Assembly: GCF_008629685.1 (NCBI RefSeq)
Contig: NZ_VWSF01000002.1
Span: 202,756-266,755, forward strand
Source of the DNA: Adhaeribacter rhizoryzae
GTDB taxonomy: Bacteria; Bacteroidota; Bacteroidia; Cytophagales; Hymenobacteraceae
Reading direction: 5' to 3'
Length of the DNA: 64,000 bases
Numbering within the stretch: position 1 is the first letter of the stretch; each line of letters opens with the position of its first letter. Shown here one piece after another: positions 44,451 through 53,997 of this stretch. A program made the translations under genes and the position numbers. The notes under the pieces were generated by a model. The model saw only the letters and a list, made by a program, of their open reading frames with translations, did not search any database and was not told the origin of the DNA.

Positions 44451-44987
44451 TTAGAGCTGCGTAAATAATTTGGCTACGCCCGCTTCTACGGTTTTCTGGA
44501 GTTTCGCTTCTTTTTTAGGTACAACGGCCTGGGCCGCACCCTTCCAAACCAATAAATTTTTCTCGGCGTCTACCAGGTGCACCGTAACCGTGCCTTCGTG
44601 GTAGCGGCCTACTTCTACTTCCTGACTTTTCCAGGAATACCGGCGCTGACCAATGTAGCGGGGCGCATCTGTGCGGAAATCGGTTTGGCGGGTTTGTACT
44701 TTCTCGCGGGTTACAACCCCAATATTAACGAGCAAATCCGGGTTAGTTGGGTTTAAGCTAAGGCCTTTGCGGGCTAGTTCCTGCTGAATACTTTGTTTTA
44801 AAATATTAATCCGATTGGTATAATCGGCATCGTTATTTTCCGATTCGGTAGTTACTTCGTAAAAATTAAAGGTTTTGTAGTTAGTTAACGCAAAGCCGGG
44901 CATCGAATCGGTATTTAAAATACGTACCGGAGCGGAACAGGCCGCCAACCATAATAAACCCAATAATATTAATTTAATATTTTTCAT
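44451..44987 (-). CDS. DUF4136 domain lipoprotein
   Basis: 178 residues from ATG 44987 (longer starts give no signal peptide). Lipobox LLWLAACS. The DUF4136 body shows TNYKTFNFYEV, INILKQSIQQELARKGLSLNPTNPDLLVNIGV and the strand GTVTVHLVDAEKNLLVWKGAA. The function is unknown. A second member lies at 59859-60482. It ends just before the cobalamin leader. The 319-nt gap to the next gene (44988-45306) shows no element I recognise. Confidence 0.85.
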   Translation of the reverse strand: MKNIKLILLGLLWLAACSAPVRILNTDSMPGFALTNYKTFNFYEVTTESENNDADYTNRINILKQSIQQELARKGLSLNPTNPDLLVNIGVVTREKVQTRQTDFRTDAPRYIGQRRYSWKSQEVEVGRYHEGTVTVHLVDAEKNLLVWKGAAQAVVPKKEAKLQKTVEAGVAKLFTQL

Positions 44988-45306
44988 AGTTGTATGTTTT
45001 GTTTTTGCCGGCGTTTTTGGGTGCGGCTTAATTATAAAAAGGTTAAACGGAAGCGGTTGGTTTTTGGGTTTGAGCAATTGTTTAAGCTTAATCAATTGCC
45101 AGAAAAAGGTTTAGAACCAGAATATTGGAGCGAATTACATTGGCGCGTTCGCGGCGATTGCTTTTTTAGCCTTAGGTAGGTTTATGCTGTACGCACCGGT
45201 AATATTTATTCAGGCATACGCCCGATGATTAGCTAAATACAATCTTCTCTACAACAAATGCGTATTCCGGAATATTCTTTTAAGCAGCTTATCCTTTTTT
45301 ATTTGC

Positions 45307-45909
45307 ATGACGAAACTGCCCCTTACTTTTTATACCCGCCCAGATGTGGTGCAGATTGCCCGGGAACTTATTGGAAAATATTTATTTACGCGGATTGATG
45401 GTGTTTTAACCGGCGGCATGATAGTGGAAACCGAAGCTTATTGCGGCGAAAACGACCTGGCTTGCCATTCCCATTCGGGTAGGCGCACTGCCCGCACCGA
45501 GATTATGTTTCACGAAGGCGGTGTGGCTTATACCTATTTAATTTACGGCATTTATAACTTGTTTAATATTATTACCAATGTAGCCGATAAAGCAGATGCG
45601 GTTTTAATCCGGGCCATTGAACCCACCGAAGGAATACCCGAAATGCTGCTGCGGCGCAAGCTCGACAGCCCCGGCTACAAATTAACGTCTGGTCCTGGGT
45701 TAGTTACCATGGCGCTAGGCATTACCACCAAACACTACGGCACCAATTTAACCGGCAACCTCATCTGGCTCGAAGACAAGCAACAAAATATTCCGGATGA
45801 ACAAATAATAGCCAGCCCGCGGGTAGGGGTGGCTTATGCCGGCGCTGATGCTTTGCTGCCCTGGCGTTTCCGGGTGAAAGGTAGCAAATGGACCAGTAAA
45901 GCAAAGTAA
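45307..45909 (+). CDS. DNA-3-methyladenine glycosylase (AAG/MPG type)
   Basis: 200 residues of the AAG family. Blocks: YTRPDVVQIARELIGKYL, IVETEAYCGENDLACHS (catalytic Glu in ETEAY), RTARTEIMFHEGGVAYTYLIYGIYNLFNI, LTSGPGLVTMALGI and ASPRVGV. It removes alkylated purines such as 3-methyladenine and hypoxanthine by base flipping and starts base-excision repair. Cytoplasmic. It has its own transcription unit. Confidence 0.95.
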   Translation: MTKLPLTFYTRPDVVQIARELIGKYLFTRIDGVLTGGMIVETEAYCGENDLACHSHSGRRTARTEIMFHEGGVAYTYLIYGIYNLFNIITNVADKADAVLIRAIEPTEGIPEMLLRRKLDSPGYKLTSGPGLVTMALGITTKHYGTNLTGNLIWLEDKQQNIPDEQIIASPRVGVAYAGADALLPWRFRVKGSKWTSKAK

Positions 45910-46041
45910 GTTTTAGCGGTTAAGCTTTGGGAGTAGGGTTGTGGTGGGTAGCTATAGTTGTAAACTGCTTACTTGAACTTAAGTGCTAGTGGGTGTAGCT
46001 AGTTTTCTGGTTTACGCCAATCTGAGATTGGCTTTACAAAA

Positions 46042-46075
46042 ATGCGGAGAGTTCGCGCCAGCGGTCTCTCCGCAT
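46042..46075. repeat. perfect inverted repeat in intergenic gap
   Basis: Arms ATGCGGAGAG (46042-46051) and CTCTCCGCAT (46066-46075) with a 14-nt GC-rich loop. No T-tract follows on either side, so it is a candidate operator, repeat remnant or RNA hairpin, not a standard terminator. Confidence 0.4.
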
Positions 46076-46182
46076 AACGGGAAACTCCACGCATAAGCTG
46101 GGTACACTTATAACTCCTGTGTCAAATTGCTATTACAAATAATTGAAAGTTCTTCAATAGAAGAGAAATAATTGTTTTCTGT

Positions 46183-47373
46183 TCAAGCTTTCTCACAAAC
46201 CAATATTACTGGCTTCTGGTTTAAATCGGCAGTGGCAAACAGGTAAATATTGCCTCCTTCTTTTATGCCAGTTTTTTTCCGGATTTGGGCTACTGTTTCG
46301 GGAAAGTTGCGCACGGTAATATTGGCTTTTTTTTCGGGTAGTTGCAGCAGGAGATCTTTTTTCTGGTAACGGCTAATATTTTTTAACCGAAATACGCGGC
46401 CAGGAAAACTGTTAACTAAATTATCAGAAGTATACACCTGGCTATTGCGGTGTAATTTATTTAACCCATACGCCTGGGCCAACGCTTTAAAGCCGCCGCT
46501 TTTCAGGATAGCCGCATTGGGTTCGTAAATATAAGCTTGGGGCAGGCTGTAGGTTACAGTTGCGTTTTCTTCATCGGCGTAGTTAAACGTAAAATTTTGG
46601 TCGGTTTTGGTGGATAATATATTGTGGGTTACTAATACGGGGTTGGTGTTAGCGGCAGTTGTTAGGTGGTATAGAACTTCTTTGCACTCGTTTTCTACGG
46701 CTATTATGTATATTTTTTGTACCTGCCCTAAATCCTGAATGGCCTGGTGAATATCCAGCATGGGCGAAGTTTTTAAAAGAATATTTGCTGCTTTCTGCAA
46801 CAGCAAAGGCAATATTTCCAGCACATTGGGTTCGCAATCTGGCAGTTGGTGTACTTTTTGGTTTTGGTTGTCGCGGCGGGCCGGATCCAGGTAAATCCAG
46901 TCGGCGGTGCCGGTATAAGTTTGCAGAAAAGTTGCGGCTTCAGCCGATTGGAAGGTAATATTTTCAGCTCCTAAAACGTGGGCGTTATGCGCCGCAATAA
47001 CAGCCAGTTCATGAAAGCGTTCTACATAAATAACCTGCTTTACTTTTTTTGAGAAAAAATAACTATCAATACCAAAGCCGCCGGTTAAATCTATTAAAAT
47101 ATTGCCCGCGACTAAATTGGCTTTAAAAGCGGCTGTTGTTTCGGAAGAACTTTGTTCAACAGATATTGATTTTGGGTAAACAATATTTAAGTTCTGGTGC
47201 CAGGTGGGTAGCTTTTGCTTTATTTTTTGGCGGGCCTGAATATAATGTGCCAGTTCTTTTAAAGGCAAATGCCGGAACTGCTTGCCTTGCAACAGCAGTT
47301 GGGCTGTATTTTCTTCTTCGTGTTGTTTTATAAATTCCTGTTCTGCTAAAGTAAGCGGCTTTACGTCGGCCAT
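46183..47373 (-). CDS. THUMP-like domain class I methyltransferase
   Basis: 396 residues similar to Porphyromonas PG_1098-type proteins. The SAM site IDLTGGFGID (94-103) and the acceptor motif YLDPARRD (161-168) resemble those of rRNA or tRNA base methyltransferases. The C-terminal quarter (SGGFKALAQAYGLNKLHRNSQVYTS) matches the THUMP-like/ferredoxin-like part. RNA modification is probable; the target is not known. Confidence 0.85.
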   Translation of the reverse strand: MADVKPLTLAEQEFIKQHEEENTAQLLLQGKQFRHLPLKELAHYIQARQKIKQKLPTWHQNLNIVYPKSISVEQSSSETTAAFKANLVAGNILIDLTGGFGIDSYFFSKKVKQVIYVERFHELAVIAAHNAHVLGAENITFQSAEAATFLQTYTGTADWIYLDPARRDNQNQKVHQLPDCEPNVLEILPLLLQKAANILLKTSPMLDIHQAIQDLGQVQKIYIIAVENECKEVLYHLTTAANTNPVLVTHNILSTKTDQNFTFNYADEENATVTYSLPQAYIYEPNAAILKSGGFKALAQAYGLNKLHRNSQVYTSDNLVNSFPGRVFRLKNISRYQKKDLLLQLPEKKANITVRNFPETVAQIRKKTGIKEGGNIYLFATADLNQKPVILVCEKA

Positions 47374-47732
47374 TTTATTTTTTTATAATGCTTAAGCTAT
47401 TTTAAGTAAAATCTACCACTAAAGTTAAGCGCATTTCTAATAGTTATTCCCAAAGAATATTTTATTTAATTACTGCGAATGCTACAGCAATACGGGTTAG
47501 GTAGAAAGATTTTAAAATTAATTGGTTTTTATGCTCGCGTAACTTCAGTTCCTAATACTACCCAAAATTACGCTTATAACCGGGTTCTGAATGTAAATGA
47601 TCATTAACCATAAAAAAGCAAGCTTATATTTATTCAAATAATTTGTTTAAAATTTTTAAATAAATATTAAACAAAATAATTACCTGCCAGTTATAATCTT
47701 GTTGTTAATATTTCTAATTAAAAAATAAGATT
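47374..47732. other. 359-nt intergenic region without a visible gene
   Basis: AT-rich, with A/T-runs near 47640-47690. It must hold the promoters of both divergent neighbours (methyltransferase leftward, DUF4397 gene rightward). I find no convincing -33/-7 pair, hairpin or repeat family member. Confidence 0.4.
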
Positions 47733-48422
47733 ATGAAAAAATGGATTAAACTTTTGTCGCTGGTAATTTTTCCGGCTTTATTCTTAACTGCTTGTGACGA
47801 CGACGATAATACTGATGCGATGACCTCCCAAGCCCGGGTGATGGTAGTACACGCTTCGCCGAATGCGCCAGCCGTAGATGTATTGGTAGATGATAAAAAA
47901 GTTAATTCTGCCGCGTTGACTTTCCCCAATAATTCGGGTTACCTAGCCGTAATGGCCGGACAGCGTAATTTAAAAGTAAATGCCGCCGGTACTACCACCT
48001 CGGTTATTAATGCCAATGCTAACCTGGAGGCGAATAAAAATTATTCGGTATTTGCTATTAACAACCTGGCTAACATAGAAGCTTTGGTTTTGAACGATAA
48101 TTTAACTGCTCCGGCTTCGGGCAAAGCCCACGTCCGGTTTGTGCATTTATCGCCGGATGCACCTGCTGTAGATATTGCGGTTAAAAACGGACCGGTTTTG
48201 TTTAGTAACCGCAGTTTTAAATCGGCTAGCGATTTTACCCCGGTAGATGCTACCACTTATAACCTGGAAGTAAGATTAGCCGGTACCAATACCGTAGTGC
48301 TGGATTTACCCGGCGTAGCCTTGCAAAACGGCAAAATATACACGGTGTTTGCCCGCGGCTACGTAGCGCCACCAGCCGGTAATACCAATACTTTGGGTGC
48401 TCAGGTAATCGTAAATAATTAA
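47733..48422 (+). CDS. DUF4397 domain lipoprotein
   Basis: 229 residues: lipobox LFLTACDDDD (acidic residues after Cys, typical of surface-directed Bacteroidota lipoproteins), then two copies of the DUF4397 repeat: ARVMVVHASPNAPAVDVLVD and HVRFVHLSPDAPAVDIAVKN, about 100 residues apart. The family occurs on bacterial surfaces and is uncharacterised. Single-gene unit with its own terminator. Confidence 0.88.
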   Translation: MKKWIKLLSLVIFPALFLTACDDDDNTDAMTSQARVMVVHASPNAPAVDVLVDDKKVNSAALTFPNNSGYLAVMAGQRNLKVNAAGTTTSVINANANLEANKNYSVFAINNLANIEALVLNDNLTAPASGKAHVRFVHLSPDAPAVDIAVKNGPVLFSNRSFKSASDFTPVDATTYNLEVRLAGTNTVVLDLPGVALQNGKIYTVFARGYVAPPAGNTNTLGAQVIVNN

Positions 48423-48446
48423 ACAACTGTTTTTTGTTGTAAGAAT

Positions 48447-48480
48447 AAAACTCCGCCGGTTTTCTGCCGCGCGGAGTTTT
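48447..48480 (+). terminator. terminator of DUF4397 gene
   Basis: AAAACTCCGC (48447-48456) and GCGGAGTTTT (48471-48480) form a 10-bp stem with an inner CGG/CCG pairing, then T-rich sequence. A weaker ACAAC/GTTGT hairpin lies just before it. Confidence 0.82.
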
Positions 48481-48676
48481 TAGTTTTATTCTGTGCACAT
48501 TAAACTCTTTTGTTTTACTTTTGTTATGATGCTGGTTCTTAATAGGTTTTATCTTGTTTTAAATAAATTAACCAGAACCAGGATAACCCGGAAATAATAT
48601 TCAATTGTCTGTATATATGAGCCTTTGCAGTTCAGAACCTAATTTCGTAAATTCGCATCTTAAAAAGATAAAAACA

Positions 48677-49984
48677 ATGGTTGAGACTTTCGTAAACTAC
48701 AAAGTAAAAGACATAACGCTGGCCGAGTGGGGCCGGAAAGAAATAAAATTGGCTGAGGCCGAAATGCCGGGTTTAATGGCTATCCGGGAAGAATTTGGCG
48801 CTTCCAAGCCTTTGGCTGGCGCCCGTATTGCCGGTTGCTTGCACATGACCATTCAAACTGCGGTACTAATCGAAACCTTGATTGAACTGGGTGCCGAAGT
48901 TACTTGGTCTTCTTGTAATATTTTCTCTACCCAGGACCACGCTGCGGCTGCTATTGCTGCTGCCGGTATTCCGGTTTACGCCTGGAAAGGCATGAACGAA
49001 GAAGAGTTTGACTGGTGTATTGAGCAAACTTTATTTTTCGGTGAAGACCGTAAGCCTTTAAACATGATTCTGGACGATGGCGGTGATTTAACCAACATGG
49101 TACTGGATCGTTACCCCGAATTAGCTGCTGATATTAAAGGTATTTCGGAAGAAACTACTACTGGCGTACACCGTTTATACGAACGCGTGAAAGCTGGCAC
49201 TTTGCCACTGCCCGCTATCAACATCAACGACTCGGTTACCAAATCTAAATTCGATAACAAATACGGCTGTAAAGAATCTTTAGTAGATGCTATCCGCCGC
49301 GCTACCGACGTGATGATGGCCGGTAAAGTAGCGGTAGTAGCTGGTTACGGCGACGTAGGAAAAGGTTCGGCTGCTTCGTTGCGCGGTGCTGGTGCCCGCG
49401 TAATTGTTACCGAAATTGACCCAATTTGTGCTTTACAAGCCGCTATGGATGGTTTTGCCGTTCGGAAAATGGAAACTGCTATTAAAGAAGCCGACATTGT
49501 GGTAACTGCTACCGGTAACTGCGATATTATCCGCGAGGAGCATTTCCGCGCCTTGAAAGACAAAGCGATTGTTTGTAACATTGGTCACTTCGATAACGAA
49601 ATTGATATGGCTTGGTTAAACAATAACTACGGCAGTACCAAAGACGAAATCAAACCGCAGGTAGATATGTATACCATCGATGGCAAAAACGTGATTGTAC
49701 TGGCCGAAGGTCGTTTGGTAAACTTAGGCTGTGCTACCGGTCACCCATCGTTTGTAATGTCTAACTCTTTCACTAACCAGGTATTGGCTCAGTTAGAGTT
49801 ATGGACCAACAACGCTGCTTACGAAAACAATGTTTACACTTTGCCTAAGCATTTAGATGAGAAAGTAGCGCGCCTGCACTTAGCTAAAATTGGCGTAGAA
49901 CTGGAAGAACTGAACGAAAAACAAGCCAGCTACATTGGCGTAGATGTTCAAGGTCCTTTCAAACCAGAATATTACCGTTATTAA
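48677..49984 (+). CDS. ahcY: adenosylhomocysteinase
   Basis: 435 residues from the ATG 48677 (the frame is open for 24 further codons upstream, but homologues start near [15 protein letters not shown]). It hydrolyses S-adenosylhomocysteine, the product of SAM-dependent methylation, to adenosine and homocysteine. Motifs: [47 protein letters not shown] and the NAD-binding [13 protein letters not shown]; the C-terminus LDVQGP-like end FKPEYYRY is typical. NAD cofactor bound; cytosolic. Confidence 0.97.
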   Translation: MVETFVNYKVKDITLAEWGRKEIKLAEAEMPGLMAIREEFGASKPLAGARIAGCLHMTIQTAVLIETLIELGAEVTWSSCNIFSTQDHAAAAIAAAGIPVYAWKGMNEEEFDWCIEQTLFFGEDRKPLNMILDDGGDLTNMVLDRYPELAADIKGISEETTTGVHRLYERVKAGTLPLPAININDSVTKSKFDNKYGCKESLVDAIRRATDVMMAGKVAVVAGYGDVGKGSAASLRGAGARVIVTEIDPICALQAAMDGFAVRKMETAIKEADIVVTATGNCDIIREEHFRALKDKAIVCNIGHFDNEIDMAWLNNNYGSTKDEIKPQVDMYTIDGKNVIVLAEGRLVNLGCATGHPSFVMSNSFTNQVLAQLELWTNNAAYENNVYTLPKHLDEKVARLHLAKIGVELEELNEKQASYIGVDVQGPFKPEYYRY

Positions 49985-50000
49985 TTTTTGTGGATTACAT

Positions 50001-50048
50001 AAATAAAACAGAAAAGCCAGGCATTTGCTTGGCTTTTCTGTTTTATTT
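50001..50048. terminator. bidirectional terminator after ahcY
   Basis: About 22-bp arms (AAATAAAACAGAAAAGCCAGG and complement, one wobble) ending in a T-rich stretch, 17 nt after the ahcY stop. Confidence 0.9.
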
Positions 50049-50090
50049 ATATTGATTTTTGGAATAATATCACTTGGTAATATTCCCGCC

Positions 50091-50212
50091 GTGTCAGGTG
50101 TTATCACCTGACACTTCTCTTTGATGCTGTACGGATAATAGTTTGCCAGAATATTATCGGCCATTAAAGAACTTTATTCAGATTAAATAATGTCAGGTGA
50201 TAACACCTGACA
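50091..50212. repeat. pair of 22-nt palindromes in mirror orientation
   Basis: TGTCAGGTG-TTAT-CACCTGACA at 50092-50113 and TGTCAGGTG-ATAA-CACCTGACA at 50191-50212. The two are exact reverse complements of each other, about 100 nt apart, between the ahcY terminator and the terminator of the facing lipoprotein gene. They do not end in T-tracts, so they are repeats or binding sites. Confidence 0.75.
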
Positions 50213-50228
50213 TGGTGAAAAGAATTCT

Positions 50229-50267
50229 AAAAAGAGAAAGCCAGGTATTTGCCTGGCTTTCTCTTTT
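50229..50267. terminator. terminator at the end of the small lipoprotein gene
   Basis: 17-bp arms AAAAAGAGAAAGCCAGG / CCTGGCTTTCTCTTTTT around a short loop. The sequence resembles the 50001-50048 terminator (AGCCAGGCATTTGC against AGCCAGGTATTTGC). Confidence 0.88.
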
Positions 50268-50698
50268 TAATCCCAATCGTCCCAATCATCTGAGTTATCC
50301 GGGCAGGGTAGTTCCGAAACGCTTTTTACCATCATCTGCGGAACATTATATGGTACATAAATGGCCGCGCAAGGTCCCGAATCTTTCTCTGCTTCTTTTG
50401 CGAGCCGGATAGTAAAGTAAAATGTTTTTCCAGGTTGATTGAATTCAGGTGGCAAATTATTTAGCTGCACCACATTTTCTACTTCTTGTGTGCCATCTCC
50501 AACCGGCACCTTAACCCCTATTCTTATACCGGGTGTTAATACTTGTACAACCGGGTTTCGGCCGCAATTGTAATCTATTATTTTACCATTTACACAAAGG
50601 CTAATTAGGTCTCCGGTGAGTAAATCTTCTTTCTCGGTGCAACTAAAAGTGCTTAAGCCAATCATGCTTAGTAAAGCAAAGCGTATTAATTTTTTCAT
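50267..50698 (-). CDS. small lipoprotein of unknown function
   Basis: 143 residues from ATG 50698, with a signal peptide and lipobox LSTFSCTEK. The mature part has four more Cys (VNGKIIDYNCGRNP, GPCAAIYVPYN, LPCPDNS), which could pair in the periplasm or outside, and an acidic aromatic end DDWDDWD. No known domain. The stop overlaps the outermost base of a terminator hairpin. It seems restricted to relatives, but I cannot verify this. Confidence 0.65.
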   Translation of the reverse strand: MKKLIRFALLSMIGLSTFSCTEKEDLLTGDLISLCVNGKIIDYNCGRNPVVQVLTPGIRIGVKVPVGDGTQEVENVVQLNNLPPEFNQPGKTFYFTIRLAKEAEKDSGPCAAIYVPYNVPQMMVKSVSELPCPDNSDDWDDWD

Positions 50699-50805
50699 GT
50701 TAGGGTGTGATGTTGGTACAGGTAAGAGCCAATATTTTACCCAGCGGTTGCATAACAAAAAATTAACTGATGATAAAAATATTAACTCTTAAACTGTTTA
50801 AAAGG

Positions 50806-50902
50806 CTATGGTGTCCATTCCTGTCATTCAGGAGGAAACTTGTTGGTTATCTGCTAAATAGTTTCCTCTTGAATGACAGGAATAGATTACTTAAACCTCT
50901 TT
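50806..50902. repeat. family A palindromic element, copy A5
   Basis: Arms around CTGTCATTCAGGAGGAAACT (50821-50840) and AGTTTCCTCTTGAATGACAG (50869 region) with shoulders GGTGTCCATT on the left and AGATTACTTAAACC on the right. Inverted relative to A1; same orientation as A4. Confidence 0.8.
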
Positions 50903-50931
50903 TTAATATTGCCTGATATCAAATTTAAAAT

Positions 50932-52026
50932 TTAATTATTTCCTAATACCTCCCGGTAAACAGCCAACGTTTTAAGGGCAGTTTGTTCTTTTGTAAAGCC
51001 GTTTAAAAACTCGGTAGCGTTGGTAACTAACCTAGAACGTAGCGAATCGATGGTGAGGACGTTGAGGACATGGGTAGCCAGCATATCGGTGTCGCGAACG
51101 GCGGCTAACATACCGGTTTGGTTGTTTTTTACAATTTCGGGGATGCCGCCACCGGCGGTGGCTACTACGGGTACGCGGCAGGCAAAAGCATCTAAGATGG
51201 TGGTGCCTAAACCTTCGGTTTCGGAGGTAATCAGAAAAACATCCAGTTCGGGTAATATTTCGGGAATATCTTGCCGGAAGCCTAAGAACAGAATGTGTTT
51301 CTGCATGTTCTTCTGGGCTACATACGCTTCAACTTCGGGGCGCGAAGGACCATCGCCAATAATCAGAAATTTTGCTTCTAAATCCTGGTTAATTAATTGG
51401 GCGGCGGTATCTACAAACGTAAAATAATCTTTGTGCGGGGCAATGGCCGAAACATTGCCAATTAAAAATTTACTGAGCGGCAAATCCAGTTCTTCGTGTA
51501 ATTTGCCGTTGCGGTAACTTTCTTCGAACCGGCTTAAATCAATGCCGCTGTGGATGGTTACCAGCTTCTCCGGTTGTTTCAGGTCGGGCGCCATTACTTC
51601 TTTTATCTTATCTGATACGCAGATTATTTTCCGGATACCTGGGTAGTTGTATTTGTAATGCGAGAGCCAGTTGTTTTTTACCGGAAAATCGACCCGCCGG
51701 CTAAGGATTATAGGTAAATTATTACCTAATAAATCGGCCCATACACTTAGGGCATGGGAGTGGGCGCTATGCACATGCACCAAATCTATTTTGTTTTGCT
51801 TACAATATTTTTTAAGCTGCAAGGCCGTAACCAAATCGAACTCGTTGGCGAAGGGCAGAGAAAGGTGCGGAATATTTTGTTGCCGGCAGTAAGTTTCAAA
51901 GGCCGAATGGCGGCGGCAAGCAACAAAAACTTGTACGTTGTGCGTTACCAGTTCCGATAGGAGGTAAGCAATTTGCTGCTCGCCGCCGCGCCAGGTTTTC
52001 TCCGAACTTAAATGTAATACCTTCAT
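50932..52026 (-). CDS. glycosyltransferase family 4
   Basis: 364 residues in the GT-B fold. The N-terminal glycine-rich loop SSEKTWRGGEQQIAYLL binds the acceptor side; the C-terminal domain has LIIGDGPSRPEVEAY and the ExxxE-like ETEGLGTTILDAFACRVPVVAT, which binds the nucleotide sugar. Likely adds a sugar to LPS or capsule precursors in the cytoplasm. The GT2 gene lies 9 nt upstream on the same strand, so both belong to one small glycan unit. Confidence 0.9.
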   Translation of the reverse strand: MKVLHLSSEKTWRGGEQQIAYLLSELVTHNVQVFVACRRHSAFETYCRQQNIPHLSLPFANEFDLVTALQLKKYCKQNKIDLVHVHSAHSHALSVWADLLGNNLPIILSRRVDFPVKNNWLSHYKYNYPGIRKIICVSDKIKEVMAPDLKQPEKLVTIHSGIDLSRFEESYRNGKLHEELDLPLSKFLIGNVSAIAPHKDYFTFVDTAAQLINQDLEAKFLIIGDGPSRPEVEAYVAQKNMQKHILFLGFRQDIPEILPELDVFLITSETEGLGTTILDAFACRVPVVATAGGGIPEIVKNNQTGMLAAVRDTDMLATHVLNVLTIDSLRSRLVTNATEFLNGFTKEQTALKTLAVYREVLGNN

Positions 52027-52035
52027 GCTCCTTGC

Positions 52036-52791
52036 TTATTTTTCTCCTTCCTGCAGCCGCCATAACTTCAGGTACCGCATAAATACACTTACCGCTGCCA
52101 TGTAACTAATAATAAAACCTACTTTGCCATCCAGAAAACCCCTAAACCAGATATAATGCCGGAAAAAGCGGATTATTGGTTTTACGGCTAAATGGTAAAG
52201 CGTTACCCGCTTGGTTTTCTGGCTCCGGTCTTTGGCCGAAAGCCAGGTATAATAATCCCATTTTTCTAAATATTGCCGTAAGCCCCGGTACGTATGGTGA
52301 ATCAGCTTGTTTTGTAAAGTTCCTACGGGTCCGGTGGCGTTTATTTCTTCGTGTACTTGTACCTCGGGATAGCGGCAGGTATCGCGCCGGAACAGCCGGA
52401 TTACTTTATCGTATTGCCAGCCGCAGTACCGCACCTGCTGGCCCATAAAATAATTCTGCCGGCGAATCCAGTAAGCAACAGTAGGGTTTTCCTGGTTTTG
52501 CAATATATTTTTTATTTCTACCGATAGCGCTACCGGCACCCTTTCGTCGGCATCTAATAAAAATATCCAATTATGAGTGGCCTGGTCTATGGCCCAGTTC
52601 TTCTGGCGGGCGTGGGTATCAAAAGGCCGCTGCAGCACTTTTACCCCAAATTGTTTAGCAATGGCTACGGTGCGGTCGGTGCTGTAAGAATCTACCACCA
52701 ATATTTCATCCGCCCAACTCACCGATTGGATAGCCTCGGCAATATTTGCTTCTTCGTTTTTACAAGGAATAATGGCGGTTATAAAATGCAT
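52036..52791 (-). CDS. glycosyltransferase family 2 (WaaE/KdtX-like)
   Basis: 251 residues from ATG 52791. GT-A motifs: TAIIPCKNEEANIAEAIQSV, DEILVVDSYSTDRT, and FLLDADERV (the DxD-like Mg site). The downstream IRRQNYFMGQQVRYCGWQYDK and VQVHEEINATGP blocks are typical of KdtX/WaaE-type LPS core transferases. It acts on the cytoplasmic face. A longer frame upstream contains no better start. Confidence 0.88.
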   Translation of the reverse strand: MHFITAIIPCKNEEANIAEAIQSVSWADEILVVDSYSTDRTVAIAKQFGVKVLQRPFDTHARQKNWAIDQATHNWIFLLDADERVPVALSVEIKNILQNQENPTVAYWIRRQNYFMGQQVRYCGWQYDKVIRLFRRDTCRYPEVQVHEEINATGPVGTLQNKLIHHTYRGLRQYLEKWDYYTWLSAKDRSQKTKRVTLYHLAVKPIIRFFRHYIWFRGFLDGKVGFIISYMAAVSVFMRYLKLWRLQEGEK

Positions 52792-53084
52792 ATTGGTTTT
52801 TACCTGGTTAGGCCTACAGGTGTGCAAAAGTAATGGCTTTAATTTATTTTGGGTAATACCAGATTTATTTAAGGTTTTTACGTAATCAAAATTTTTATAC
52901 CGGGTTAGCAAAAGTATTTTTGAGCCGGCGATTATTATTCCTAAATATTTAAAGAAAACTTACCTTCTTTAAAATCAGTATTAACCGCACTTAGGGGTAA
53001 AAAATGTATTAGAGCTGCAATATATTTTTGTTAATTTGCGTATAGAAATCTGTTTACATAACCTTAAAGTACAGATTTAGCCAA

Positions 53085-53696
53085 ATGAGCGACCAAAGAG
53101 GAAGTCAATTAACCAAAGAAGAGAAAGATGCCCGGTTCGAGGCGGAGCTTTTGCCCATCATTGATCCGCTGTATAACTTTGCTTTTCGGTTAACTTTAGA
53201 CGAAGACGATGCCAATGACCTGGTTCAGGAGACTTATTTGAAGGCTTATCGGTTCTTCGAATATTTCGAACAAGGAACTAATGCCAAAGCCTGGCTGTTC
53301 CGGATACTCAAGAATTCGTTTATTAACGATTTCCGGAAAAAGAGTAAACAACCGGCCAAAGTTGATTATAGTGAAGTAGAAAGTTACTATAACACCGAAG
53401 GAAACGACAACGATGCGGAAATTGCCTCCACCTCGGATATGCGCTCCCAAAGTGTGCAGGAACTAATAGGCGATGAAGTAGCGAGCGCGCTGAATTCATT
53501 ACCTGTTGATTTCAGGACTGTGATCATTCTTTGTGATTTAGAAGGCTTTACTTACGAAGAAATGGCAAAAATTCTGGATATTCCTATTGGAACGGTTCGT
53601 TCCCGTTTACATAGGGCCCGGAATTTCCTGAAAGAAAAATTAGAAGGATACGCCAAAACAATGGGCTATAACAATGAAGAAGATAATGACGAATAA
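53085..53696 (+). CDS. ECF-type RNA polymerase sigma factor
   Basis: 203 residues. Region 2: LYNFAFRLTLDEDDANDLVQETYLKAYRFFEYFEQGTNAKAWLFRILKNSFINDFRK; region 4: ALNSLPVDFRTVIILCDLEGFTYEEMAKILDIPIGTVRSRLHRAR. The acidic linker (YYNTEGNDNDAE) separates them. Long N- and C-terminal acidic tails. It starts an operon with its likely anti-sigma factor 13 nt downstream. The stimulus is unknown; the arrangement is widespread in Cytophagales. Confidence 0.95.
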   Translation: MSDQRGSQLTKEEKDARFEAELLPIIDPLYNFAFRLTLDEDDANDLVQETYLKAYRFFEYFEQGTNAKAWLFRILKNSFINDFRKKSKQPAKVDYSEVESYYNTEGNDNDAEIASTSDMRSQSVQELIGDEVASALNSLPVDFRTVIILCDLEGFTYEEMAKILDIPIGTVRSRLHRARNFLKEKLEGYAKTMGYNNEEDNDE

Positions 53697-53709
53697 CTAA
53701 CCTTAAGGT

Positions 53710-53991
53710 ATGAAGACAATCGCTACAAAACCCAACCAAGTATCTGCCAATAGTGGTGGCAATCCAGATTGCGAGAAGATAGTATCGCTGCTGGATATAA
53801 TTATTGACGGTGAAGCCACGGAGGAAGATAGGACCTATTTTTTCTCGCACGTAGAAACTTGCCAGGAATGCTTTGCGGCTCACCAGAAGCACGAGCAATT
53901 AAAAAGATTTTTGCGCGAAAATATTCAGCGCAAAGTAGTGCCCACCAATTTGTTGTCTTCCATCCAATCGGTTATAAAAACTACCGCCTAA
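53710..53991 (+). CDS. zinc-finger anti-sigma factor
   Basis: 93-residue cytosolic protein without a membrane segment. The ZAS zinc motif H-x3-C-x2-C (His47, Cys51, Cys54 in HVETCQEC), together with Cys21, is characteristic of RsrA/ChrR-type anti-sigma factors. Placement directly after the ECF gene supports regulation of that sigma factor, possibly redox- or metal-sensitive because of the thiols. gmk follows after 6 nt. Confidence 0.9.
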   Translation: MKTIATKPNQVSANSGGNPDCEKIVSLLDIIIDGEATEEDRTYFFSHVETCQECFAAHQKHEQLKRFLRENIQRKVVPTNLLSSIQSVIKTTA

Positions 53992-53997
53992 TTTCTG

